This document shows, piece after piece, positions 27,155 through 35,662 of a DNA stretch of 64,000 bases. The notes below the pieces were generated by a model. The model searched no databases. It saw only the letters and a program-made list of their open reading frames with translations, and was not told the DNA's origin. How positions within the stretch are numbered: position 1 is the stretch's first letter; each line of letters opens with the position of its first letter. The DNA is from Fulvivirga lutea (lineage in GTDB: Bacteria; Bacteroidota; Bacteroidia; Cytophagales; Cyclobacteriaceae). A program made the translations under genes and the position numbers. The stretch spans positions 1,283,488 to 1,347,487 of the forward strand of contig NZ_CP070608.1 of the NCBI RefSeq assembly GCF_017068455.1. Reading direction: 5' to 3'.

Positions 27155-28375
27155 ATGAAATACGAAAAAATAGCCAGGTATTTGTCAGCAGTATTGCTGT
27201 TATTATTCACACTAGTTTTGAGCTCTTGCGACAATTCAGATGATGAAACTCAGCCGGAGCCGCAGATAGAAAACCTGGAGGATGGAACGCGATTAACCGA
27301 AATAAGCATTGCCAACCTCAGTGGTTTAATCGGACTATTTGGTATACCTGAATTGTCAGATTTAGCTGATCAGCTGAACTACGATATTGTAGGGTATGAA
27401 GTCACCTACACTACAACCTATTTAGGTGAAGAGATAACAGCTTCCGGTTTGGTAACCTTCCCTGAAACGACAGATCCGGTTCCGATGCTTAGCTTTCAAA
27501 ACGGTACAATAGCGAGTAATGATGAAGCACCTACAAACAATCAATCTGAGTTTTTTACCTTCAGTGCCATTGCAAGCACAGGCTATATTTTTGTGATTCC
27601 TGATTACATCGGTTTTGGAGCATCAAGCGAATACATTTCACCTTATCATCATGCGGAATATACCGGGAGGGCAGTAATTGATTTGATGAAAGCGGCTAAA
27701 GAGTTAGCAGTGCAGGAAGGCTATAATTTTAATGGCAAGGCCTTCTTAGCAGGGTATTCAGAAGGCGGTTATGCGGCAATGGCATCGCACAAATTAATGG
27801 AAGAGGAACAACCCGAAGGTTTTGAGTTGATAGCTTCAGCGCCTGCTTCTGGCGGTTATGATGTAAAAGGGTTTCAGGAATACCTGTTTGGTCTTGAAAC
27901 ATATGATAATCCATACTTTTTAGCTTTTGTTGCGCTATCCTACAAAACTACTTACGGTTATGATGACCCACTTTCAGATCTTTTTCAGGAGCCGTATGCC
28001 ACTATTATTCCAGATTTATTTGATGGCTCTAACTCAGGCTCTAGAATCAATGGCCAACTTACTACTGTAATTGCAGACCTTATTCAACCGGATATTTTAG
28101 CCAATATAGAAGATCCCCGGTATAGCGATTTTGTAAATGCCTTGAATGATAATTCACTGGTGAACTGGCAGCCGCAAGCACCCATGTTTATGTATCACGG
28201 CACAGCAGATGTTACTGTTCCTTATCAAAACTCTGTAGATACCTATGATAAGTTAATTGCCAATGGGGCCAATCCTGAAAGTATTCAATTAATTGATTTA
28301 GTTGGAGAAGATCACAATTCCGGTGTAGCACCTTATGCACTGGCTATGCTTAGCGTGTTTAATGAGTTGAAGTAA
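27155..28375 (+). CDS. Secreted alpha/beta-hydrolase lipoprotein (lipase/prolyl-oligopeptidase-like)
   Basis: 406 residues with a lipoprotein signal ending LVLSSC (Cys25). The hydrolase domain has the nucleophile elbow GYSEGGYAA (Ser near residue 205), an N-terminal FQNGTIAS strand, the oxyanion area PDYIGFGASSEY, and late acid and His candidates in YHGTADVTVP and GEDHNSG. This resembles secretory lipase (LIP)-like and S9-type serine hydrolases. It would act on the cell surface. The substrate is not readable. It begins 11 bp after the murQ-linked gene, possibly the same transcript. Confidence 0.78.
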   Translation: MKYEKIARYLSAVLLLLFTLVLSSCDNSDDETQPEPQIENLEDGTRLTEISIANLSGLIGLFGIPELSDLADQLNYDIVGYEVTYTTTYLGEEITASGLVTFPETTDPVPMLSFQNGTIASNDEAPTNNQSEFFTFSAIASTGYIFVIPDYIGFGASSEYISPYHHAEYTGRAVIDLMKAAKELAVQEGYNFNGKAFLAGYSEGGYAAMASHKLMEEEQPEGFELIASAPASGGYDVKGFQEYLFGLETYDNPYFLAFVALSYKTTYGYDDPLSDLFQEPYATIIPDLFDGSNSGSRINGQLTTVIADLIQPDILANIEDPRYSDFVNALNDNSLVNWQPQAPMFMYHGTADVTVPYQNSVDTYDKLIANGANPESIQLIDLVGEDHNSGVAPYALAMLSVFNELK

Positions 28376-28382
28376 GTGTTGG

Positions 28383-28985
28383 CTAGGCGGCTTCTACCAA
28401 TGCGGATTTAGAAATCAAGTATTTTCTACCCGATGGTATTTCAACGCAAACAAAGCGTGTTCTTCTCAATGATTCTTTCTTGAATTTTCTTTTACCGAGT
28501 TTAAAGACCTCCCCTTGAGGAATTTCGTCAAGAAACACACCATTTGTTTGATCATACTTAGAAAGCATTTTTGTTAATGCATGATCATTACAACTAGAAG
28601 CTTTTGGGTTTTTGAGATAGTTGGCCAGAGACCTTAAAACGTCATCAGGAAATATACTTGTGTTGAGCAAGGGCAGCATTAGTCTTTTAAACTCATTTTT
28701 CCACTCAGCTCCATGCGGGCTCACTTTTCTTCCATGAGTTTTGAAAGTAACTAAATGCGCTACTTCATGAATATAAGTTATTAAAAAAGAGTAAGGGTTT
28801 AGGTCGTTATTTACGGTGATGTAGTGCTTTTTGGTTCTGGGGTCGTATTTATAATCCCCCAGTTTAGATTGCCTCTTTTTTTTGATTGAAAGCTTAAAAT
28901 CATAATTCACCCACAATTCATAACAATAATTAACGGCAGGTTCAGGAATGAATTTACTAAGAGCTATCTGATACTTATTCATCAT
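28383..28985 (-). CDS. SprT-like zinc metalloprotease-type protein
   Basis: 200 residues. HEVAH near residue 70 is the zinc HExxH, followed about 20 residues on by HGAEWKNEF, as in SprT/Spartan-type domains (HExxH...H). SprT-like domains occur in DNA-protein crosslink proteases and in bacterial proteins of unclear role. No zinc-ribbon of four cysteines is visible at the C-terminus, which instead has a basic RKFKKESLRRTRF stretch. It faces the hydrolase gene tail-to-tail, 7 bp apart. Two consecutive ATG codons form the start. Confidence 0.75.
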   Translation of the reverse strand: MMNKYQIALSKFIPEPAVNYCYELWVNYDFKLSIKKKRQSKLGDYKYDPRTKKHYITVNNDLNPYSFLITYIHEVAHLVTFKTHGRKVSPHGAEWKNEFKRLMLPLLNTSIFPDDVLRSLANYLKNPKASSCNDHALTKMLSKYDQTNGVFLDEIPQGEVFKLGKRKFKKESLRRTRFVCVEIPSGRKYLISKSALVEAA

Positions 28986-28990
28986 AAAAA

Positions 28991-29016
28991 AAGGCCTTAG
29001 TTATCTAAGGCCTTTA
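28991..29016 (-). terminator. Terminator of the acidic lipoprotein gene
   Basis: Perfect 11-bp stem AAAGGCCTTAG / CTAAGGCCTTT with a 4-nt loop; on the reverse strand it runs into seven T residues, ending at the SprT-like start codon. Confidence 0.88.
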
Positions 29017-29036
29017 AATTTAAAGAAGTTTAAAGA

Positions 29037-29273
29037 TTATTCTTCAGAACCTTCTTCCATTTCTTCAACAGCTTCTTCAGCCTCAGCAGCTACAGAATCA
29101 GCTTCTTCCATAACTTCTTCAGTTGCTTCTTCCATTTCTTCTACTGCTTCTTCAGCTGTTTCTTCTACTGCTTCAGTAGTTTCAGCTGCTTCTTCTTTAG
29201 CGCCAGATCCACCACATGCAACGAATGCAAGAGAAAAACTAACTGCTAATAATAATGTTAATAACTTTTTCAT
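29037..29273 (-). CDS. Small, extremely acidic lipoprotein
   Basis: 78 residues: signal peptide and lipobox ending FVAC (Cys20), a short GGSGAK linker, then about 50 residues almost only of Glu, Ala, Thr, Val and Met in an irregular repeat of EEA/VEEMEEA units. It should be helical or disordered and highly negative outside the inner membrane. I know no function; metal or cation binding or a spacer role are possible. It has its own promoter and a strong terminator, so it is probably made in large amounts. Confidence 0.75.
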   Translation of the reverse strand: MKKLLTLLLAVSFSLAFVACGGSGAKEEAAETTEAVEETAEEAVEEMEEATEEVMEEADSVAAEAEEAVEEMEEGSEE

Positions 29274-29301
29274 ATTTCACAGGTTTTGGTTTTGTAAAGG
29301 C

Positions 29302-29333
29302 CAAATATAGCTACATTTAGAGATTCAGGTCAA
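29302..29333 (-). promoter_or_regulatory. Bacteroidota-type promoter of the acidic lipoprotein gene
   Basis: Reverse strand: -7 TATATTTG at 29302-29309 and -33 TTG at 29331-29333, spaced 21 bp. The -7 element is 29 bp before the ATG. Confidence 0.55.
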
Positions 29334-29340
29334 GTCCATG

Positions 29341-30645
29341 TTATTTTTTTCTAAAAAACAACCGAATTGGAACTCCCTCAAAGTCAAAGTGTTTACGAAT
29401 TTTATTCTCCAAAAACCGCTCGTATGGTGCTTTTATGTACTGTGGGAGGTTACAAAAGAATGCAAAAGTAGGTGTATGAATAGGCAATTGAGTGATGTAC
29501 TTTATTTTGATATATTTTCCTTTTATTGCCGGAGGAGGGTAATTTTCTATCTCCGGAAGGAGAACTTCATTCAATTTTGAGGTTGGAATTTTACGAATTC
29601 TGTTCTCATAAATCTCATTAGCCTTCTCAATCGCCTGAAAAATTCGCTGCTTTTTTAATACAGATGTAAATATGATTGGCAGGTAATTTAAAGTTCCCAG
29701 CTTGGCCACCAGTTCTTTCTTAATTTTTTCAGCGGTGTTGGTTTCTTTTTCAATAAGGTCCCATTTGTTAATCATAATCATCATGCCCTTATTATATTTA
29801 TGTGCCAACCCAATGATGCTCATATCTTGTGCTTCTAAACCTCTTTCTGCATCAATTAAAAAGATACAAACATCACTATCCTGCAATGCTTGAATGGAAC
29901 GAAGTACACTGTAGAATTCGATATCTTCTTTTACCCTGGATTTTTTTCTTATACCTGCAGTATCTGTCAGTATAAAATCTTTACCGTATAACTTGTAATG
30001 GGTATTGATAGAATCTCTGGTGGTGCCTGCCTCATCGGTTACTATGGTTCTTTCTTTACCTAATAAGGCATTCAGGAATGAAGACTTACCAACATTTGGC
30101 CTGCCTAAGATAGCGATTTTAGGGATGCCTTCATCAGTAATTTTATCACCATCTTCTAAGTGTTTAACCACCTGGTCCAATAATTCACCAGTGCCCGTTC
30201 CCGTGGCTGATGAAATAGGGAAAACTTCGCCCATTCCCAACTCATAAAATTCCATGGCCATGTGGATACGCTCAGTCGTATCGGCTTTATTGGCTACTAG
30301 AAATACTGGTTTTTTAGACGTTCTGATCACCTTAGCAAAATCTTTATCCAAATCTGTAAGTCCTGCATGAGAATCTACCATAAACAAAATTACAGTGGCT
30401 TCATCAAGAGCCAACTCTACCTGAGTTCTTATTTGTGCTTCAAATTTATCTTCTGATCCGGTGACGTACCCGCCAGTATCTATGACCGTGAAAAACTTAC
30501 CTATCCACTCAGCATACCCATAGTGACGATCACGAGTAACCCCGCTTTCATCATCCATGATCGCTTTCCGCTTTTCTACCAGTCTATTAAATAGTGTTGA
30601 CTTACCCACATTAGGCCTACCAACAATTGCTACTACATTTGCCAT
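29341..30645 (-). CDS. der: Ribosome-assembly GTPase Der (EngA)
   Basis: 434 residues with two tandem GTPase domains: GRPNVGKSTLFN near the N-terminus and GRPNVGKSSFLN near residue 180, each with DTAG/DTGG, and NKAD and NKWD specificity motifs, then a KH-like C-terminal domain ending KIRKHFDFEGVPIRLFFRKK. Der acts in 50S ribosome maturation. The start is placed at the ATG giving MANVVAIVG; an earlier in-frame ATG at 30678 would add 11 unlikely residues. Confidence 0.95.
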   Translation of the reverse strand: MANVVAIVGRPNVGKSTLFNRLVEKRKAIMDDESGVTRDRHYGYAEWIGKFFTVIDTGGYVTGSEDKFEAQIRTQVELALDEATVILFMVDSHAGLTDLDKDFAKVIRTSKKPVFLVANKADTTERIHMAMEFYELGMGEVFPISSATGTGTGELLDQVVKHLEDGDKITDEGIPKIAILGRPNVGKSSFLNALLGKERTIVTDEAGTTRDSINTHYKLYGKDFILTDTAGIRKKSRVKEDIEFYSVLRSIQALQDSDVCIFLIDAERGLEAQDMSIIGLAHKYNKGMMIMINKWDLIEKETNTAEKIKKELVAKLGTLNYLPIIFTSVLKKQRIFQAIEKANEIYENRIRKIPTSKLNEVLLPEIENYPPPAIKGKYIKIKYITQLPIHTPTFAFFCNLPQYIKAPYERFLENKIRKHFDFEGVPIRLFFRKK

Positions 30646-30716
30646 TTTATTAGCTTTAAGCTTTAAGCCATGAGCCACAAGGTAATTATTTAATTCTTGT
30701 AGCCTGTAGCTTATTG

Positions 30717-31604
30717 CTAATTTTTATATCCGAATCTTTTTAAATTAATTTCTTTTTTGCGCCAGTCTTCTGCCACCTTCACAAAGGTCTCTAAATGAAC
30801 TTGCTTACCGAAAAATTCCTCTAAATCTTTTCTGGCAGCAATACCCACCTTCTTTAGGGCTTCGCCTTTGTGTCCAATGATAATTCCCTTTTGACTTTTT
30901 CTCTCCACATATATTTCAGCACGCATTCTTATGATTTTCTCATCTTCTTTGAATTCCATTATTTCTACCTCTGTGCTGTATGGAACTTCCTTCTTATAGT
31001 TTAGGAATATTTTTTCACGCACAATTTCGGCAGCAAAAAATCTTTCTGGCTTATCTGTCAGTTGATCTTTAGGGAAATAGGCAGGATGTTCAGGTAGAGA
31101 TTCTACAATTTGACTAAAAACTTTGTCAATGTTTACACCGTCAAGTGCAGAAATCATGATAAAGGCATCTGCTTTTACATGTTCCTTCCAGTAATTAAGC
31201 TTATCCTCGGCTTGCGTGCCTTTAGCCTGATCTATTTTATTAAGAATGAAAATCAGAGGTACATTTATCTTTTTTAATGTTTCGCCTAATATTTCATCAA
31301 ACGTTTCATAGATATCTGTTACAAAAAGCACTACATCAGCATCAGACAATGAAGAACTAACAAATTTCATCATCGATTGATGAAGCTGGTACTCGGGTTT
31401 TAATATTCCGGGAGTGTCAGAATAGACAATCTGAAAATTATCACCACTAAGAATTCCCATGATTCGATGACGAGTAGTTTGTGCCTTAGATGTGATGATG
31501 GAGAGCTTTTCGCCTACCACCTGATTCATAAGGGTAGATTTGCCAACATTGGGCTTACCAATGATACTTACAAAGCCGGCTTTATGTGGAGAAGTTTTAG
31601 TCAA
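30717..31604 (-). CDS. era: GTPase Era
   Basis: 295 residues. The G1 motif GKPNVGKSTLMN, the Era-type switch region AQTTRHRIMGI, DTPG, NKIDQ and the C-terminal KH domain signature RKSQKGIIIGHKGEALKKVG, which binds the 16S rRNA 3' end, are all present. It checks 30S subunit maturation. It lies 71 bp upstream of der on the same strand, so the two ribosome GTPases may be cotranscribed. Confidence 0.95.
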   Translation of the reverse strand: MTKTSPHKAGFVSIIGKPNVGKSTLMNQVVGEKLSIITSKAQTTRHRIMGILSGDNFQIVYSDTPGILKPEYQLHQSMMKFVSSSLSDADVVLFVTDIYETFDEILGETLKKINVPLIFILNKIDQAKGTQAEDKLNYWKEHVKADAFIMISALDGVNIDKVFSQIVESLPEHPAYFPKDQLTDKPERFFAAEIVREKIFLNYKKEVPYSTEVEIMEFKEDEKIIRMRAEIYVERKSQKGIIIGHKGEALKKVGIAARKDLEEFFGKQVHLETFVKVAEDWRKKEINLKRFGYKN

Positions 31605-31621
31605 TCTGAAATATATTTATG

Positions 31622-31629
31622 CAAAGGTA
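31622..31629 (-). promoter_or_regulatory. Candidate -7 element for era
   Basis: Reverse-strand TACCTTTG matches TAnnTTTG exactly and is 17 bp before the era ATG. The -33 region is AT-rich and not clear. Confidence 0.45.
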
Positions 31630-31736
31630 CTTGATTTTAAAATTTATAACTTCTACTTTTGTAATCCTTTTGAAAAACAGAGGAAAAAACTACGAAAGTG
31701 TAGTAATTAACAAAGATTAAAAATACCAAAATATAC

Positions 31737-31812
<76 letters not shown>

Positions 31813-31816
31813 TCAG

Positions 31817-31838
31817 AGGCCCTTTTTAGGGCCTTTTT
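31817..31838 (+). terminator. Terminator of the tRNA-fMet transcript
   Basis: AGGCCC / GGGCCT stem of 6 bp with a 6-nt loop, followed by TTTTT. Confidence 0.75.
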
Positions 31839-31854
31839 CATTCGTAGTAGAAAT

Positions 31855-32631
31855 ATGCGGGTAAACACTAATAAGTTGAAAAATATTCTTGTTAAGCTGT
31901 CATTCCCTATTCTTATTAGATTAATCTACGTTATAAGGCTTGAAATTAGGCCTAATATTAATAAACCTTTTATTACCTGGAGAGAAAAACAGATTGCCTT
32001 TAGAACTGTCAGGGAAATGATTTCTAATGATTTTTCTTCCAAAGATATATCTAATTATATCGATAGTTATAGTCGCGACCAGGGAGTACTTTCAAAAATA
32101 GAATCAGACTGCCTTTCAACTATCAAAATTGTAGGTGAATATGTAAAATCTAGAAACGAAGAACGAAAATTGTTTATCAATGATTTACGATTGTATGAAA
32201 AAAGTAAGATTAAGTCATTATCAAAAATTGGCTTTAATAATGAGGTAACTTCTGTTGTAAACAATTACGTAAATAAATATGAATGCTTTGAACTTCTTAA
32301 TGATAAAAATTTAGTTACTCCAAGTAATTTATTTACTGAAGACTTAATAAAGAAAGATTATTATCTTCTCGTTAAAGACCAATCAAGATTTACATTACTT
32401 TTAATTGAATTGTTGAAGGAGAAGCTGATAATAGATCACTATGCTGAAGTATTACTTTGTCATACAACAATATGGAGTAAAAGGAGAAGTACTCAAATTA
32501 CAAAAGTCAACACCTTCTCGAAAGCAAAAAACCGTTTACTAACTGATAATTTTGAAGAAAAATATAAAGAGGAACTAAATTCACTTGCATTCCCAAAAAC
32601 TTCATGTCCAAATGACATGATGACATCATAA
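31855..32631 (+). CDS. Protein of unknown function at the tRNA-proximal edge of the accessory region
   Basis: 258 residues, basic, mainly helical, rich in Lys, Leu, Ile and Asn, without signal peptide or clear membrane helix. It starts 42 bp after the tRNA. I recognise no family; the C-terminal half has a helical pattern vaguely like RteC-type regulators of Bacteroides mobile elements, which is only a guess. The AT-rich codons differ from those of the core genes before the tRNA. It is read in the same direction as the mobilization genes. Confidence 0.5.
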   Translation: MRVNTNKLKNILVKLSFPILIRLIYVIRLEIRPNINKPFITWREKQIAFRTVREMISNDFSSKDISNYIDSYSRDQGVLSKIESDCLSTIKIVGEYVKSRNEERKLFINDLRLYEKSKIKSLSKIGFNNEVTSVVNNYVNKYECFELLNDKNLVTPSNLFTEDLIKKDYYLLVKDQSRFTLLLIELLKEKLIIDHYAEVLLCHTTIWSKRRSTQITKVNTFSKAKNRLLTDNFEEKYKEELNSLAFPKTSCPNDMMTS

Positions 32632-32671
32632 TAATACTTTATTCCCCTTGTTTGCTCAAAATCAATTTATT

Positions 32672-32941
32672 ATGAGCAATTATTTACAACTCAGTGACGA
32701 GTTCTTTGATCAAATAGCTCAAAGAATCGCACTCCTGTTAGCCCAGCAGCTGGGACAAACAGCTCCTCAACCTGAATGGTTGACTCCTCAAGAAACCATG
32801 GAAATGCTAAATGTCACCAGTCCGGTGACTATGCAAAACATTAGAGATGATGGTAGACTTAAGTTTACCTACATCACACCACGAAAGGTTCTTTATAATC
32901 GCCAATCAATTCTCGATTATCTAGAATCAAAATCAGTTTAA
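32672..32941 (+). CDS. Helix-turn-helix protein of the excisionase/HTH_17 type
   Basis: About 89 residues. WLTPQETMEMLNVTSPVTMQNIRDDGRLKF followed by RKVLYNRQSILDYL is the MerR-like winged helix of excisionase-family (HTH_17) proteins, common in Bacteroidota mobilizable elements. It may control excision or transcription of the mobilization module. The ATG at 32672 gives the natural MSNYLQLSDEFF start; eight upstream in-frame codons begin at a non-ATG codon. No integrase gene accompanies it. Confidence 0.7.
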   Translation: MSNYLQLSDEFFDQIAQRIALLLAQQLGQTAPQPEWLTPQETMEMLNVTSPVTMQNIRDDGRLKFTYITPRKVLYNRQSILDYLESKSV

Positions 32942-32958
32942 ACTAAATCTTTACAAAA

Positions 32959-33369
32959 ATGAAAAAAATCATAAAATCATATAATGATGCACATATAATC
33001 TATAACAGTGATTCAGAAATTTTCTCTACACTGATGAATGAGTCTCTTAATAAACTTGAAAACAATGCTATATCAGATTATCAGTATGGATTCTTGCAAG
33101 CGGGACTTGACATACTACAACAGGAGGGTGGTATTACTCATGAGCAAAACCAAAAGATAAGATTGAAATCGTACAATCTTAATGTTCAAGCAAAAATGGA
33201 CTTGGTTGAATTTCTGGAAAACAGTCGTGAAGGTCAAACAGATTTATCTGTAATAAACTTTGAAACTGTTAATAGGGAAATTCTTTCGAAGGAGTTCCCC
33301 AAAGCGGATAGGGTTAAAGGCCTTAATTCTGATAAAGAGCGAAATACAGATAATCAACTAGGACATTAA
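32959..33369 (+). CDS. Hypothetical protein of the mobilization module
   Basis: 136 residues, acidic, helical (for example ISDYQYGFLQAGLDILQQEGG), cytosolic. It is placed between the excisionase-like and MobC-like genes with 17- and 5-bp gaps, so it is part of their operon. I do not recognise it; a role in plasmid or element maintenance is inferred from position alone. Confidence 0.6.
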   Translation: MKKIIKSYNDAHIIYNSDSEIFSTLMNESLNKLENNAISDYQYGFLQAGLDILQQEGGITHEQNQKIRLKSYNLNVQAKMDLVEFLENSREGQTDLSVINFETVNREILSKEFPKADRVKGLNSDKERNTDNQLGH

Positions 33370-33374
33370 TTACC

Positions 33375-33638
33375 ATGAGCAAAAGAACTAAAAGAATTAT
33401 GTTCCGCTGTTCTGAAGACGAGTATGACAGCGTTAAAGATAAAGTAAACCAACTTGACACTTTTAAGACTATGGCGGGTTATGTGCGCTACAGAGCATTA
33501 GGATTTCATATACCGTCCTTTTCAATTGAACGTGCAAAGTGTTTGATACTTATTAACAACCTTTTGAGGGATTTATATGAACTACAAAGTGATGAGATTA
33601 ATGAGAGGCTAAAAACGATCAAGCAAATACTACTATGA
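33375..33638 (+). CDS. MobC-like relaxosome accessory protein (probable ribbon-helix-helix)
   Basis: 87 residues. The basic N-terminal strand TKRIMFRCSEDEYDSVKDKV followed by helices with MAGYVRYRALG resembles MobC/ribbon-helix-helix proteins that bind oriT DNA and help the relaxase. It overlaps the relaxase gene by 4 bp, the usual arrangement for these pairs. Confidence in the fold is moderate; the pairing with the relaxase is the strongest argument. Confidence 0.65.
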   Translation: MSKRTKRIMFRCSEDEYDSVKDKVNQLDTFKTMAGYVRYRALGFHIPSFSIERAKCLILINNLLRDLYELQSDEINERLKTIKQILL

Positions 33639-34411
33639 TTATAAAGGTTTTGCCATCACCGCAAAACCTCTATAAAAGTGTTGATTATCTGGTCCAAAAA
33701 GCAAAGGGAACTGAAGTTATTTATGTAAATGGCGTGCAGCCAGACTGTACCATCGGTGAAATGGTTCAGGAGTTTGAGCTTGTGGCGTCATTAGCTGGGG
33801 AAAGACTTCAGCATAAATATCTTCATTCAACTTTGGCGTTTGATGTCAACGACTTTCCAAATGGAATTACCAATGATAAAATGGTTGAATACTCACTATA
33901 CTATTTGCAGCAAATGGGATTTACGGATGAAAATCAAGTAGCAATTTTCCTTCATCATGACAGGGATGAAACCCACTATCATTGTCATGTCACCGCGAAC
34001 CGCGTTGATGTAAATGGAAAAATTGTTAGTGATTCATTTAGTAAGATACAAACATTGGAAATAATTACACAATTAGAGGATTTGCATGATTTACCTAAGC
34101 ATCAAGATAGAATAAATCAAAGAAAAGAAGATGCCTTGAACTTAGTAAGAAAGGTAGGTTACCTTGAATTAGATGAAGCGAGAAATCGGATGTACCTGGA
34201 AGAAGTACTCCGATCGGCTCGATACAAATTATATATAAATAAATACAAAAGTGATTACCGATTGACAGTTTGTGAAATGGGCAGTTTATGCAAATGGAAA
34301 GCCTTTTATGATAGAGATATATTCAACTCGGTATCACGACAAAACAAAATAAAAAATGACAAATCAAAAGAAGAAAATAAACTTGCAAGGGGCGCTGAAA
34401 AAGGCCTCTGA
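33635..34411 (+). CDS. Relaxase/mobilization nuclease (MobB/VirD2-like)
   Basis: 258 residues. The central AIFLHHDRDETHYHCHVTANRV (near residues 108-129) carries the histidine triad of relaxases, HxDxxxxHxH, for metal binding; a Tyr in the N-terminal part (YKSVDYLV) is the likely strand-transfer residue. It would nick oriT and start conjugative transfer with help from another element. It is short for the family, about the nuclease domain only, and no coupling protein or type IV secretion genes are seen, so it would be mobilizable, not self-transmissible. Confidence 0.82.
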   Translation: MIIKVLPSPQNLYKSVDYLVQKAKGTEVIYVNGVQPDCTIGEMVQEFELVASLAGERLQHKYLHSTLAFDVNDFPNGITNDKMVEYSLYYLQQMGFTDENQVAIFLHHDRDETHYHCHVTANRVDVNGKIVSDSFSKIQTLEIITQLEDLHDLPKHQDRINQRKEDALNLVRKVGYLELDEARNRMYLEEVLRSARYKLYINKYKSDYRLTVCEMGSLCKWKAFYDRDIFNSVSRQNKIKNDKSKEENKLARGAEKGL

Positions 34412-34976
34412 GGATAATGCAGAACCAAGAGAAATAGAAATAAGAGTGGTACAAGCTTTAAATGATGAGCAAATACTAGCACTTAAAGAAATCGCCAATG
34501 ACACAAATGATTCCTTCAAATTAAATCATAAACTATTATCAGGCTTTCAGGATAGGGTAATGAAAATCATAGATCAATGGACGCAATCACTAGGTCCTGA
34601 TAATTTTAGGGAGAGTATTGATGCACTGAGACAATTATGCACAGAAACAATTACTCAATTGAAAGACAGAATTGACATAAGTGAAAAATACAGCTTATTC
34701 AAAAGGAGATTTTGGACAGTCATAATGATTTCATCAGGAGTTTCAATTATTACGACTTTTTTGATAACAAGTATCTACTACAAAAAAAAGTATGGTTATC
34801 TAAAGGACAATGAATACTTATATAAGTTCGAATTATTGCAAGCCCCTGAAAATAGCAAGCTAAAAAAGACACGAGAGCAATATATGTTGTACGATAGTTC
34901 TAAAAACAGAATAAAAACGTTCGTTGATGAAAAGCAAAAACAAATTGATACCGACTATAATTTTTATTCCAAATGA
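34356..34976 (+). CDS. Hypothetical membrane protein of the mobilization module
   Basis: 206 residues: a charged helical N-terminal half, one hydrophobic helix near residues 122-143, then a Lys/Tyr-rich cytoplasmic-type tail. It overlaps the relaxase by 56 bp, so a later start is possible, but the overlap is typical for MbpB/MbpC-like accessory proteins. No family is recognised. It could tether the relaxosome to the membrane; this is inference. Confidence 0.55.
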   Translation: MTNQKKKINLQGALKKASEDNAEPREIEIRVVQALNDEQILALKEIANDTNDSFKLNHKLLSGFQDRVMKIIDQWTQSLGPDNFRESIDALRQLCTETITQLKDRIDISEKYSLFKRRFWTVIMISSGVSIITTFLITSIYYKKKYGYLKDNEYLYKFELLQAPENSKLKKTREQYMLYDSSKNRIKTFVDEKQKQIDTDYNFYSK

Positions 34977-35500
34977 TAATCATGTCTAATAATTTGACCT
35001 ATGAGAATTATGATTTAAATCCGGGTTGGATGACATTCGACTACATAAGAAACAAGGTCTATCAAATGAATTCTGAAAGATCTCATCAGGTGGGAAATAT
35101 TTTGAGGAATCATTTTAAGTCCTACGGCTATTTGCCAATCACATATATCAAGGAGTGCATTTCAATAAATGATAAATATTATAGGTATGAGTCTAACATT
35201 GATTATTCAGAGAATATAAGTTCTCACTTAGGAACACTCACGATTAGGTCGTACTATGATGAAAAGCGGTATGACCTATTGATGAAACATTATGTTTCCA
35301 TCAAAGAAGCAGCTATTCCTATGAAGTATATAGTATCAGAGGAAGACTATCCATTTGATTTTGACCTGACGGTTTGTCAAAAGTACAACCTTGTAGAAAT
35401 AGTCGATGATCTGGATGAGCACCATCTCGATTTTAATGAAAATTCTAATGATTGGTGGGATTCTGTTGAACTTGCTCTCAGGTGGAATAAGCTTTGGTGA
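34973..35500 (+). CDS. Hypothetical protein closing the mobilization module
   Basis: 175 residues, acidic, rich in Tyr and Asp, no signal or membrane helix. It overlaps the previous stop by 4 bp (ATGA); a second in-frame ATG at 34982 is also usable. I recognise no domain. A strong terminator 24 bp after its stop ends the operon, which separates it from the restriction genes. Confidence 0.55.
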   Translation: MIIMSNNLTYENYDLNPGWMTFDYIRNKVYQMNSERSHQVGNILRNHFKSYGYLPITYIKECISINDKYYRYESNIDYSENISSHLGTLTIRSYYDEKRYDLLMKHYVSIKEAAIPMKYIVSEEDYPFDFDLTVCQKYNLVEIVDDLDEHHLDFNENSNDWWDSVELALRWNKLW

Positions 35501-35523
35501 TTTTGTTATTCATATTAGTAGTA

Positions 35524-35550
35524 AAAAAGACCGGATTTTCCGGTCTTTTT
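35524..35550. terminator. Strong terminator between the mobilization and restriction modules
   Basis: 12-bp stem AAAAAGACCGGA / TCCGGTCTTTTT with a TTT loop; T-rich on both strands, so it can act in both directions. Confidence 0.85.
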
Positions 35551-35572
35551 ATTTTAACTAGTGTTCGATATC

Positions 35573-35588
35573 TCACCTCTTTAGGTGA
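35573..35588. promoter_or_regulatory. Palindromic operator before hsdM (copy 1)
   Basis: TCACCT-CTTT-AGGTGA is a perfect 6-bp inverted repeat around 4 nt, followed by TTTT. The same arrangement (TCACCT-N4-AGGTGA-TTTT) is found on the reverse strand before the convergent operon at 50081-50096. It lies 75 bp before the hsdM ATG, just upstream of a weak -7 candidate (TATATTTA at 35612). Confidence 0.7.
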
Positions 35589-35623
35589 TTTTACCTATGC
35601 CTACCAAGCCGTATATTTAACAA

Positions 35624-35648
35624 TCCTTTATCTTTAGCTGATAAAGGA
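35624..35648. promoter_or_regulatory. Inverted repeat over the hsdM leader
   Basis: TCCTTTATC / GATAAAGGA, 9-bp perfect arms with a 7-nt loop, ending 14 bp before the hsdM ATG. It could be a second operator or an mRNA hairpin that hides the translation start. Confidence 0.45.
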
Positions 35649-35662
35649 AAGTTTTCTATACT

